Assembly: GCF_947179165.1 (NCBI RefSeq)
Contig: NC_077246.1
Coordinates: 65,574,921 to 65,638,920 of the forward strand
Direction of reading: 5' to 3'
Source: Solanum dulcamara
Taxonomy: Eukaryota; Streptophyta; Magnoliopsida; Solanales; Solanaceae
DNA length: 64,000 nucleotides
A program made the translations under genes and the position numbers. Shown here in pieces: positions 47,165 to 56,760 of this stretch (position 1 is its first letter; every line of letters starts with the position of its first letter). Below the pieces are notes generated by a model. That model worked only from the letters and a program-made list of their open reading frames with translations. It did not search any database and was not told the origin of the DNA.

Positions 47165-48168
47165 TTAATTAATTATGTGGACTACACCCAAAATTAAATG
47201 AAGTGTAGGATTATACAATATGATGTGGCTGCATTGAACAGGCTGACTGAATTAAATTATTTGAGAATTTAGATATTGCTTTACACTATCGTTGATCTCC
47301 AGCCTCTTTCTCACCAACTCTTACAATTCTCGTGGCTTAAATTAGCCTTTCATCATCAGAAATACATCAATTTTTAAAATTAATTATCCTTCCGTTTACT
47401 TTTATTTATCACATTTCTTTTATCGAGAATCAAATTATATGGATTTTGATTAATTTTCTAAAATATTTATTTTAATATATTAATATGAGAAGAATTACAA
47501 CTTATAGCATTTGTCATATAGTTTACGAATATCTAAATTATATATTTAAAATATTGAATTAATTTTATTCAATTTAGCTTCAAAAATTAGTTAAACTGAC
47601 TCCCCTAAAGTAAAATATGACTAGTTAAAGTGCACCGATGGAGAATTTGGAACTTTATGAATTCATGGTTAAAAATAGATATGATTAGAGACAGCAAAAT
47701 CAGCCCATAAAATTATGATCCGTCCAACTCATTTAGATTTAGGCGGGTTACTCAACCCATTTTGATCCGTTTAATTCAATCCATTTTTAAATTGGGCTGA
47801 TATGCCGTCTAGATTGACACCTAAGAAATTTATCTAAATATTTTAAAAGTATATTATTTTAATTTGGTAAGTTACAAAAAAATAAACAGAGAATTGAGAT
47901 ACTAACATTTCCGACAAGCAGGATATGCCTTTATATGAGTTTTCTTTTCAATACTAGATTTTTGCCCATTGATAGGACTAAAGAGGAAAGATGAGGATAT
48001 TTTTTGAGGAATGATGAGAATAATGTAAGTGGATAAGTATATATTTTCTCCATTTATTTCAGCAATATCTAAGTTCTCAAATAATACATTCAGCTAGCCC
48101 ATTAAACATAGACACATCATATTGTATAATCCTACACTTCATTTGGGTGTAGTCCACATAATTAAAAA
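47165..48168. repeat. inverted repeat, arms about 110-115 bp, 780-bp spacer
   Basis: Arms 47,165-47,280 and 48,061-48,168 are reverse complements by eye (GTGGACTACACCC, GAAGTGTAGGATTATACAAT, GATGTG, TATTTGAGAA, TAGATATTGCT in order). The spacer has no coding frame; 47,690-47,830 resembles a dispersed repeat with a GGGCTGATATGCCGTCTAGA-like block. It may be a non-autonomous DNA element or a local rearrangement; it lies within the inner part of the HIPP inverted duplication. Confidence 0.75.
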
Positions 48169-48382
48169 GCAGGAAAAACAAATATATATGTAGTCCCTAA
48201 GTTGGGACAACTAAGCAAATGTGGCATATTATTCTTTTTTGTTTATTCATGTTTGTATGTTTGGTAGATGACTTATAGTTAAGAAAATTAAATGATGTCC
48301 TGCAATTAAACAGACAAAAGTGGGGTAACAAGGTTTTGATATACATGAATTTCACATCTGTTAATAATGATGAAAATGGCAT

Positions 48383-48510
48383 ATGTACATGAAGTGTCCT
48401 TGTTGAATACCAAATATCTCAAGTTTATAAGATTTTATCTATTTAATTAGCTGCTTTCTTGTATGATTAATTGAAACTTCACTAGTTCAATTTATTGTGC
48501 CTTGTTAATA
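48383..48510. repeat. inner block of the HIPP inverted duplication, right arm
   Basis: Reverse complement of 44,350-44,432 (see there); shows that the duplicated unit once reached more than 1 kb upstream of each gene. Confidence 0.65.
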
Positions 48511-49329
48511 ACAAAGACAAAATGCTCTACTTGATTTCTTCTAATTTAATGCATAGTGAGTTATTCGATATTTATCCGATGAGAAATAGCAGATATCTAA
48601 TAATATAGTGCACAAATTGATTTTAATATCTTGTTAATTAGAAAAAGATACATTTAGCACTTTGGCCGCCCTAGTCCTATGAACTTCCTGACTTGACACA
48701 TGTTGGTGTTAACGAATTTTAATATCAAATTAAAATAATAAAGTATATATGTTAGTAGGTATAAATTGACAAGAATTTGATCCTTTTTTTTTGCAACTCA
48801 TATAATCACTAATGTCGTGATCTACTCTAATCTCATGTTCTACAATATTACTATTCAACTACTTTGCTATTTAATCTATGGAAGAATTCTAGACATACAA
48901 ATAGTGGTGTTTTTTCCTTTGTGTTGTGGAGGAGGATTATTGGAAGTTTGAAAAAATATTGTAGTGAAGATAGTGTAGCAAAAGAGAAGTTGAGACAAAG
49001 AAAAATATTCGAAATCTTAAACTTATTGACTACTCAAAAGAGAGAAATTTTATATTGAATTATGAAGGTGTTGTTTTGGTGGAGTTTTTGACTCTTCAAC
49101 TAATTCGGGGTTGTTAGAGTTATACGACATTGTATCAAGAAGGAGACAAGTCAAGAGTTATATTGCTGGATCAGTGTATATTATACTGCAGTGGACTTGA
49201 ATCTCCTGAAAAAAAGTAAGATATACACGTCTTAACCGAAATATTTATTTATTTATGTATTCATTTTATTTTTTAATTGTAATTATTATAATTTATGATA
49301 TATTCATCAACCACGCTTATTAATCCGTG
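48511..49329. other. intergenic between the HIPP pair, right part
   Basis: No supported gene. A 64-codon frame at 48,864-49,058 is Lys/Arg-rich but has no family resemblance or promoter signals. Confidence 0.4.
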
Positions 49330-49607
49330 CACACCAAAATTTGGACCAAGCTATTAAAACTTGGACATTTTTTATTTTGGCAAAACCCCTCCAATTTGCC
49401 CAGTTGTCCAAGTTAACTTTGATATTTTCTGTATTCATGCTGTGATTAGCCCACATCAGTCATTTTCTTGAGTTTTAAAATGCTGGTTATATAGACAACT
49501 CTTCAAGGTGTAATTTTTCATAACTTTAGTGCTATAAATACTGGCATTTTCAACCAAACTTCTTATATAATTGAACACAAGAAATAATATTTTTGAAAAA
49601 CAATATA
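49330..49607 (+). promoter_or_regulatory. promoter of HIPP copy 2
   Basis: Conserved with 43,200-43,480 (inverted). A TATA box (TATAAATA) lies at 49,533-49,540, 68 bp upstream of the ATG. Confidence 0.65.
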
Positions 49608-50697
49608 ATGGGTATTATTGATCACATATCAGATATGTTTGAGATTACAAGTACTAGGAAGAGCAAACGTAAACCAATGCAGGTATTTTGCATGCTACAT
49701 ATAATATTTTTTTTTTGTTTATTTTAATTATATTTCTTCTAATTATATTGAAACTAATTAGTTTTTTTAATTTAAAAAAATCATTTCAGACAGTTACAAT
49801 AAAGGTAAAAATGGATTGTGATGGATGTGAACGTAGGGTTACTAATGCAGTTTCATCTATCAAAGGTTCATTTCAGACTAATCTTGGTTTTTACATAGTA
49901 TTTTTCTTCTTATTATTACAGAATATAGTTAGCAAACAATGGGAAAACAGAAATTTCGTTAAGAATGTACGGTTATATGTATATATTAACACATAAACGT
50001 GCCCATTATCTTGGCCTCAGTTAGCATCTATGTCCTCCAATTTTGAGTGTGCACAGGTAGACACATGTGTTCTACATGACATCAGCAAATCACGACCTAT
50101 ATATGTGGCGTCCTACATGTATTATGTCAGGTAGGACACGCATGTCTGCATGTTCAATTTTATACAAGTTTAAATATTTACTTATACCTACCCAAAGTTG
50201 GAAGCCGGCATATATAGATGTTAGATGAGACTAAGTTAAAAGACACGTTTATGATTGTGCTACCCTTTTTTATACACATAATATAATTTTTTGATAAAGA
50301 ATATTCAACTGAGTACTCTTCTATCCATGTGCCTCTTTGTATAAAAGAATTATTCTTTGTATTGATGAGTTTGATCCTTTTTATTGCTTAATTGTTTGTT
50401 TTAGGTGTGACATCAGTGGATGTAAGTAGAAAACAAAGCAGAGTAACAGTGAGTGGTAATGTTGAACCAAAAACGGTGTTAAATAAAGTGCAAAGCACAG
50501 GAAAGAGGGCAGAATTTTGGCCATACGTAGAATATAACTTGGTATCATATCCATATGCCCCAGGAGCCTATGACAAGAAGGCACCCTCTGGCTATGTGAG
50601 GGATGTTCCACAAGCTTTTCAAACACCAAATACCCCTACTGAGAGACTCATCTCAATGTTTAGTGATGAAAATCCTAATGCTTGTCAAATTATGTGA
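49608..50697 (+). CDS. HIPP: heavy-metal-associated isoprenylated plant protein, copy 2
   Basis: Three exons: 49,608-49,682, 49,790-49,865 and 50,405-50,697, with the same exon lengths (75, 76, 293 bp) as copy 1 and 147 codons plus stop. The HMA domain has Cys35 and Cys38 in KMDCDGCERRV; FWPYVEYNLVSYPYAPGAYD and the CaaX box CQIM are kept. Compared with copy 1 a few residues differ (for example VTIKV for VEIKV, and VTSVD for VKSVD at the exon 2-3 junction). Intron 2 is 539 bp instead of 199 because of a 336-bp insertion at 49,967-50,302. The open frame, splice sites and promoter are intact, so it is probably functional. Reading straight through from exon 1 or exon 2 gives short false frames that are not the protein. 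Confidence 0.93.
49967..50302. mobile_element. 336-bp insertion in intron 2 of HIPP copy 2
   Basis: Present here and, diverged, at 9,325-9,679; absent from the same intron position in HIPP copy 1, where AAGAATATTC is uninterrupted. AAGAAT occurs on both sides (49,961-49,966 and 50,297-50,302), consistent with a 6-bp or longer duplicated target. Internal landmarks are CACATGTGTTCTACATGACA, ATGTATTATGTCAGGTAGGA and TTTTTTATACACATAATATA. No coding capacity and no evident terminal inverted repeats, so the class is unknown. Confidence 0.7.
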
Positions 50698-50699
50698 GG

Positions 50700-50724
<25 letters not shown>
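50700..50724. repeat. (TA)n microsatellite after HIPP copy 2
   Basis: About 12 TA units right after the stop codon; copy 1 has a shorter TA run at the equivalent place. Confidence 0.85.
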
Positions 50725-50730
<6 letters not shown>

Positions 50731-50877
50731 CGGAGTTAAAATTTCGACTAAAAAGTGTCAAAATATAAAGAAGCTAAATGGGGTAAAAGTCAAGAAGTGT
50801 CAATATAAATATTTTTATCTAGCTAGACAGTGTAATTTTCCGACTGACACCCTCAAATGTATGTGACTCCGCCATTA
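50725..50877. mobile_element. hAT-like MITE in the 3' flank of HIPP copy 2
   Basis: The left end TAGTGACGGAGT and the right end (reverse complement TAATGGCGGAGT) are inverted repeats of the type seen in plant hAT MITEs; GTGTC and GACAC blocks continue the pairing. It sits in a TA repeat, so the 8-bp duplication cannot be separated from the repeat. Copy 1 lacks it. Confidence 0.6.
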
Positions 50878-51010
50878 TATATATATATGAATTTTGTATC
50901 TTGAAATAGTGGGAGTACTTTTGGTCTTAGCCCCTAGTTATAAAACAAAAAAGTTTTGTGTTTAGATGTTGAGTAGTATATATATTGGAATTACTTTTAC
51001 CTTTGTAGCA
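50878..51010. repeat. conserved 3' flank of the HIPP duplication
   Basis: GAATTTTGTATCTTG, GTGGGAGTACT, TTGGTCTTAG and GTGTTTAGATGTT match, inverted, 41,940-42,060 beyond the MITE of copy 1. This marks the outer edge of the duplicated unit. Confidence 0.65.
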
Positions 51011-51640
51011 AATAAAGAAAAATTATATGATGTAATTAAACAACTTTTTATAAAATAGATGAGAATGTTATTTTACCAATAAAATAAGAACTCTTTCCTT
51101 TTAAGAAACCAAAATTGGCGTTAATTCAATAAAAAAAAACTGAATCAATAATTAACACTCACCCAGAAAATATTGAAAATCAAGTATCACAAATATAGAT
51201 AAAAATAATCAGGTAAAATTTTAATGAGGGATCATGTTAATATAAAAAATAGCCAAGAAAAAAAAGAAGACTCACGCAATAAATTATAGTGCAGGAGAGA
51301 GAAGGTGAGAAGGGAACATGATAGGAAAGAGAAAAACAAAGAAGAGAGAGGGAGAAATAAAAAGTAAAGATTTTCTATAAAATCCTAAATATAACCATAT
51401 CAGATAATTTTTAATAGTATCAGTTATGTAAATATAATAGTTATGTTTACTTAATTATATAGTTTTTCCAAAAAAAAATAAAATCTTATTACAGAATATG
51501 ATGGAGCCATAAAAATTTTAAAATTTGAACAAAATAAATTTTATGTTCACATGTCTTTCTATCATGAATTTCAAAAAGGGCATTATATATCACTTTCAAA
51601 GGTAGATTCAGAATTTTAGTTTGATGACTTCAATTTTATT
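51011..51640. other. intergenic
   Basis: No gene seen. Purine-rich stretch at 51,290-51,370. Confidence 0.45.
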
Positions 51641-51650
51641 ATTATTTTTA

Positions 51651-52075
51651 GAAAAAAAATGCAAATATGCCATCGAACTTTGAGAAAATGCTTATCTATG
51701 TCATCCGTTAAAAGTTTGATTTATTTATTCCATTTTCATCTGAGAAATGTCTCATTCATGCCATTATTTGTTAACTGAAATGGCATAGATGAGCCAAAAT
51801 TTTAACGGATGGTATAGCTGAGTCTTTTTTCAAAGTTCGATGGCATATTTGAACTTTTTTCATTTTAAAAAATAATTTAGTTAATGACGTGATCGAGTCA
51901 TAATTGACCACGTGTACAAAATAGTTTTGCAAAATGAAAAATATTTTTTAGTTAACAAATAATGGCATGGATGAGACATTTCTCAAATGAAAATGGCATA
52001 AATAAGCCAAACTTTTAACGGATGGTATAGATGAACCTTTTCTCAAAGTTCGATGGCATATTTGAGCTTTTTCCC
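51651..52075. mobile_element. Mutator-type MITE, 425 bp, related to the foldback element at 62 kb
   Basis: Ends are inverted repeats of about 125 bp: left AAATATGCCATCGAACTTTG, right CAAAGTTCGATGGCATATTT. The 9-bp flanks TTATTTTTA (51,642-51,650) and TTGTTTTTA (52,076-52,084) agree at eight of nine positions. An extra partial right-end copy at 51,777-51,870 lies inside, as if one element had landed in or recombined with another. No coding capacity. Confidence 0.8.
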
Positions 52076-52084
52076 TTGTTTTTA

Positions 52085-52332
52085 TCACCAAACTTATTGC
52101 ACATTAAAAATTATTGGTCCAGAATGTGATATATCAAAATTTTGATGATCTTTTAACATATATATTTAAGTCATGTATTAGCTTATGGGTTCAATCAAAT
52201 TCTATTAAGCCTTGCTTTGCTCACGTGTTCACAATTGTCGATAACTTAGAAAGTTAGGTATTAGTGGTAGTTATCTTACAAAACAATCTTAATTTTGAAA
52301 ATTCCAATGAACAAGAAATACATAACTAACAT
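52085..52332. other. intergenic
   Basis: No feature recognised. Confidence 0.45.
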
Positions 52333-52335
52333 TAA

Positions 52336-53739
52336 GGGTGTGTTTGGTATGAAGGACAATATTTTCCAATTTTCTCATATTTTGTTGGCTTAAATGTTTT
52401 GAAAAATGTTTTTCAAATCAACTTATTTTCCTCAAATTCAAGAAAAATGACTTCCCTTAAAAAAGTAAGAAGAACATTTTTCAAAATCATTTTAAATCTC
52501 ACACCCAATTTTTCATCCTAACTTAAATTTCAAATATCGATTACCAAAACTAATCCTAGATCCGATTCCAGATTCTCAATTCGAGACCCGACTCTTGACC
52601 TCGAATCGAAACCTAACTCTCGAGTTCCAAATTGATCCCGAGTCGGGTATTGGGTCGAGGTCAGGATTGGTTATCGAGTGTTAGGATTGGGTATCGAATT
52701 AGGTATTTTCAGATCGAGATTGGGTCTCGAGTTGGGTGCCAGGGTCGGGGTCGGGTCTCTAATAGGGTGTCGAGGTCGGGGTCATATTTTGGGTCGAGTG
52801 TTTGATCGGGTCGAGGGTCGAGTCTTGGGAACTGAGTCGGATTGGGGTCAGGTCTCGAGTCGGGTGTCGGAGTCGGGGTTGGATCTCAGGTCGAGTGTCT
52901 AGGACAAGGTCTCGGATAGGCATCGGGGTCGAGTCTTGAATCGAGTGTCAAGTTCGGAGACGGATCTCGAGGTCAAATATTGGGTCAAGGTCAGAGTCGG
53001 GTGTCTGAATTGAGGTCGGGTCTCAGGTCGATTGTCGAGGTCTGGGTTGGGTCTCGAGTCGGGGTTGAGTGTTGATGTTGGATCTCGAGTTGGGGGTTAG
53101 AGTCAAGGTCGGGTCTCGAGTCGGAGTCAAAATAGGGTCTCGAGTTGGGTGTCGAGGTTAGGGTCGGGATTGAGATCAGGTATCGGATCAAGATTTGGAT
53201 CGGATATCGGGGTTGGGTCGAGTATTGGGATCGGGTCTCGATTTGGGCTCGAGTCTCAAGTTGGGTATAAGCGTCGGGGTCGAAGTCGGGGTTAGGATGA
53301 GGTCTCAGGGTCGGGGTCAGGGTCAGAGTTTGGTTGTCTCCCGAGGTCGAGGTCGGGGTCGAGTCTCGAGTCGAGTGTCGGAGTCAAAGTCGTATCTCGG
53401 GGTCGAGGTCGGAATGGGGTCTCGGGGTCTTGGACGAGTCTAGGGTCAGGGTGAGTGTCTGGTCGGATCCGGTTCAAAAGTTGGATCCTAGATCGAATGT
53501 TAGTGTCGAGCGTCAAAGTCGGGTCGAGGTTAGGTCCCGAGCCGAGGTGGGATCTCGGGTCAGATTTTATAAAAGATATTTTCTAAAAAATGTTTTTCAT
53601 TCACCAATCATACACTAGAAAATATTTTCGCCAGCTAAACATGAGAAAAAAAAGTGAGAAAGGAATTTATTTTTGTAGAAAACATTTTCTAGAAAAATAT
53701 TTTCCATGAAAAACATTTTCCTTCATACCAAACACACCC
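52336..53739. mobile_element. Tourist-like (PIF/Harbinger) element carrying a GC-rich minisatellite
   Basis: Ends are GGGTGTGTTTGGTATGAAGG (left) and the complementary CCTTCATACCAAACACACCC (right), an exact 20-base match in reverse complement. TAA flanks both sides (52,333-52,335 and 53,740-53,742). The outer parts are AT-rich with AAAAATGTTTTTC-type subterminal repeats, while the middle 1 kb is a GC-rich minisatellite. No transposase is encoded. Confidence 0.88.
52555..53565. repeat. GC-rich GGTCGGGTCTCGAGTCGGGT-type minisatellite
   Basis: About 1 kb of short degenerate repeats built from GGTCGGG, GTCTCGAGTCGG and GGTGTCGAGGTC words, with a period that I judge to be near 18-40 bp and not constant. 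The strand is strongly G-rich, so all frames on both strands are partly open (Gly/Arg/Val/Ser-rich or Asp/Pro/Arg-rich); these are not genes. Confidence 0.85.
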
Positions 53740-53742
53740 TAA

Positions 53743-54640
53743 GTCTATGTGGGTTCTGACACTCCTTAGTTATTACTTCATTACTTGAGTGACCACGTAC
53801 ACTTGTATGTAGTTAAAGCGCTATAATCCTTCTTTAAATCATGAGAAATCTTATGTCTACTTTTATTTTCCATCAATAACACAGTAAAAAATTCTTTAGT
53901 TGTTATTAAATCGGCTTAGATTTATCCTTTTCTACTAGCGAAAAATTATTCAATTGAGAGTGATTTATATATGGTCTTAATTATTTACCGTTACATGAGA
54001 GTCACACGATATGTGGTGCTAATCGGAATTTATTTATTTAACGAAGGGGATTTTTTAAAACTAAAATAGATAAGTTTGAATAAATCGGGAAAATTTGAAC
54101 CTTTTCTATAACCTCCTATAAACCGCCATAAAAATTGATATTAACCTTTCGTTATTTTAACAAACATAAGAAGTCAGATTAAAAGATTGCATTTAATGTT
54201 CTCTGAGGTTCAAATTAAAAGGAGTCAAGATAATAATAATAAAAAAAACGAAAATAAAAGCAACAAAATAAACCTACTTATGAGACAAAATTATATAAAT
54301 AGAATGTTAAAATAAAAGCAACAAAATAAACCTACTTATGAGACAAAATTATATAAATAGAAGGACGAACATTCTATTAACAACAAAATTAACTTAAATA
54401 GTTCATCGAGCTAATTAAACAAAAAAAGTCATGTTGTTGAATTTATAATCTATGCCTAATCCATGTATAATATATGTATATCGATTAGAATAAACAATCT
54501 TAAATCCACATGAAACAAAATTAAAATCACCATAGAATTATTGCCTCCACAAGTATCAACTTCATTATATTGAATCAGACACAATATTCTAATCTTCTAC
54601 GACTGACAGTCAAATTTTTGAATTTTGATCGTAAATTCAA
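53743..54640. other. intergenic
   Basis: No gene seen apart from the duplication listed next. Confidence 0.45.
54251..54366. repeat. 58-bp direct tandem duplication
   Basis: Two copies starting AAAATAAAAGCAACAAAATA at 54,251 and 54,309 are identical over nearly the whole unit, so the duplication is recent. Confidence 0.85.
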
Positions 54641-54642
54641 CT

Positions 54643-54972
54643 TTATAGCATCCCTATTTCAGACAAAAGTGGATACTTCGAATGAAAATCTGATTCATTA
54701 TTAAACCGTAGTTTTTTTATCCTCTTACTCGGCTCGATTTCGGGTCTTTTCAATGGGACAGTACTACTAGGTTTAATGGTGTAATAATGCTCTAAGCTGA
54801 AGTCGAATTGAGGTCGAGATAAGGGTTGAGGCCGGAGTAAAGGTTGAGAATGATCAGAATAAAAGATATTTTTTTTATTTCTTCGCCTTTTGCAACCAAA
54901 GAACGGATTAAAACAATAGTCGAAACGATTAGGACGATCAATGCTGCCGATTATGGCTTGACGTATTGACAT
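54643..54972 (-). CDS. hypothetical protein, 109 aa
   Basis: I do not recognise this protein. The frame has mixed composition, including a Cys/Arg/Lys patch (FFGCKRRRNKKN at about residues 24-35), a Pro/Gln segment (LLRPQPLSRPQFDF) and a basic segment (KRPEIEPSKRIKKLRF), with no signal peptide or membrane segment. A TATA box candidate lies upstream. The frame stays open for several codons before the chosen ATG, and a second ATG in another frame lies 5' of a 10-A run, so a coding frameshift at the homopolymer or an error is possible. It may be a lineage-specific gene, an exon, or a decayed gene fragment. Confidence 0.3.
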   Translation of the reverse strand: MSIRQAIIGSIDRPNRFDYCFNPFFGCKRRRNKKNIFYSDHSQPLLRPQPLSRPQFDFSLEHYYTIKPSSTVPLKRPEIEPSKRIKKLRFNNESDFHSKYPLLSEIGML

Positions 54973-55076
54973 GCCACATTCTTCATTTTTTTTTTCCCAT
55001 TCTTCTTAATTTTGTGGAGATTAAGGAGGAATAGATTTATTATTAGGCTTTAATTTTGTGGAGAAGTTTTGTTGTA

Positions 55077-55084
55077 TTTATAAC
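55077..55084 (-). promoter_or_regulatory. TATA box candidate upstream of the 109-aa ORF
   Basis: TATAAATA on the minus strand about 105 bp upstream of the ATG at 54,972. Confidence 0.35.
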
Positions 55085-55198
55085 CTTCATATATAATCCT
55101 TGTTTGAGTACTACTAGGATTTCCATTAAATTTCCTTAACTTCTTTTTCCTCAAGTATAGTTGATATAGGAAATAACTTTTCACGCGCGCATATATTT

Positions 55199-55202
<4 letters not shown>

Positions 55203-55266
<64 letters not shown>
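55203..55266. repeat. (TA)n microsatellite, about 32 units
   Basis: The longest pure TA run in the window; cruciform formation and length polymorphism are expected. Confidence 0.92.
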
Positions 55267-55268
<2 letters not shown>

Positions 55269-55389
55269 AAATTAAAAACTGTGTGTGTTTGCTTTAGAAG
55301 AAAATATTTTTTGGATAGTTTCTTATTTATTTGGGCTCAACTAAAATGATCACATGTATATTTAATGTATCGATATTGTATAAATAATG

Positions 55390-55633
55390 TAGTGTGTCTA
55401 TATATATAAAAGCAAACAACACAAATCTCACTAGTTTAGGGCTTAATTACGTGACTTTTCGTGAGCTTTTGAAATCACCATTCGTGTCAGATTTCGATCT
55501 CCAGATACATGTATTTGGTGCATCTCCTATACATGGGGACAAAATTAAGTGTAATATATTTCGATGTATCCAATTGGATTCACATGTATCTAGGATACAA
55601 TGACTTTCTTGCTCTCTCTCTCCTATCTCGCTC

Positions 55634-55666
<33 letters not shown>

Positions 55667-55860
55667 GCTCGCTAGCTTCTCTCCTATGTATTTGTATTTC
55701 AGAATGTATCTAGTATTTCAAATACATATATCTTATGTAATTCACATTTATCAGAGATACATTGACTCTCTCGCTCGCCTCCCTTATAGTTCGCTCACCT
55801 CTCTCTCACTATGTATCTGTATTTCAGAGTGTATCTGGTAGCAAAAATACATATATTTAA
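55390..55860. repeat. dispersed repeat with (CT)n tract
   Basis: A short-period pattern of words such as ATGTATCT, GTATTTCAG and AATACATATA recurs, with a (CT)n run at 55,636-55,665. The frames at 55,394-55,603 and on the opposite strand have no recognisable domain. I read it as a non-coding dispersed repeat. Confidence 0.5.
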
Positions 55861-56290
55861 GTGTGTATAAAATAAAATCTTGCATGAAATTATTAATTAG
55901 AAAGACAATATGTAATTAATAAATATGATATGAATGTTTGTGTAATTAGATAATTTATACTTTAAGTAATAGAATTAATTTCAAATATATACAATAAAAT
56001 AATTATTTTACAATAAATATAGTCATGTTTCTATTTACACAAAAAAAATAGCTAAAAAAGGTCATGCCCCAAATCGGCCCAACACTACATAGCTCAAAAT
56101 CGGCTTAAGGTCTAGGCCTTTTTTTTTTTTCTTCCTTTCCTTTTCTTTTTTATTTTTCTTTCCTTTACAGTGTTTTTTTTTATATAAAAAAAATGTTGTT
56201 GCTTTTTTAGTGTTTTTTTTTAAAAAATAAATCCTTTTTTTGCAAAACTTTTTCCATTGATTTTTTTCATTAATCAATATTGTATAAATG
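55861..56290. other. AT-rich intergenic with homopolymer runs
   Basis: T- and A-rich tracts (56,120-56,240) create a false Lys-rich frame on the minus strand. No gene seen. Confidence 0.5.
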
Positions 56291-56294
56291 ATGT

Positions 56295-56760
56295 AAAAAC
56301 ATATATATATATATATATAATATATACAAATAATTATATAATGTATATGTAATATATCGATATTTTATAAATAGTTATGTAGTGTATATATAATATATCG
56401 ATATTGTATAAATAGTTATGTAGTGTATATGTAATATATCAATAATATATAAATACTTATGTGGTGTATACGTACTGTATCGATATTGTATAAATCTTGT
56501 ATAAACAGGTATCAATATCGTATAAATGTTATATAAACATGTATATATAATTTACAAATAATTCTGTAGTGTATATGTAATATATCGATATTATATAAAT
56601 GTTGTATAGACGTGTATTAGTATTGTATAAATGATGTATAAACATGTATATATAATTATGTAGTATATATGTAATATATTGATATTGTATAAATGTGTAT
56701 AATCATATATCGATATAATCTAAATAATTATGTAATGTATCGATATTTATTTAACTATCA
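56295..56760. repeat. AT-rich imperfect tandem repeat
   Basis: Words such as ATATATCGATATTGTATAAA and TATGTAGTGTATATGTAATA recur about every 50-60 bp over 450 bp, with insertions and deletions between units. No coding capacity. Confidence 0.7.

Noticed and set aside
48864..49058. 64-codon Lys/Arg-rich frame as a gene
   Set aside because: No family resemblance, promoter, or counterpart in the other arm of the duplication.
52678..53618. Several Gly/Arg/Ser-rich frames on both strands
   Set aside because: Products of the GC-rich minisatellite in the Tourist-like element; no start context, no domain.
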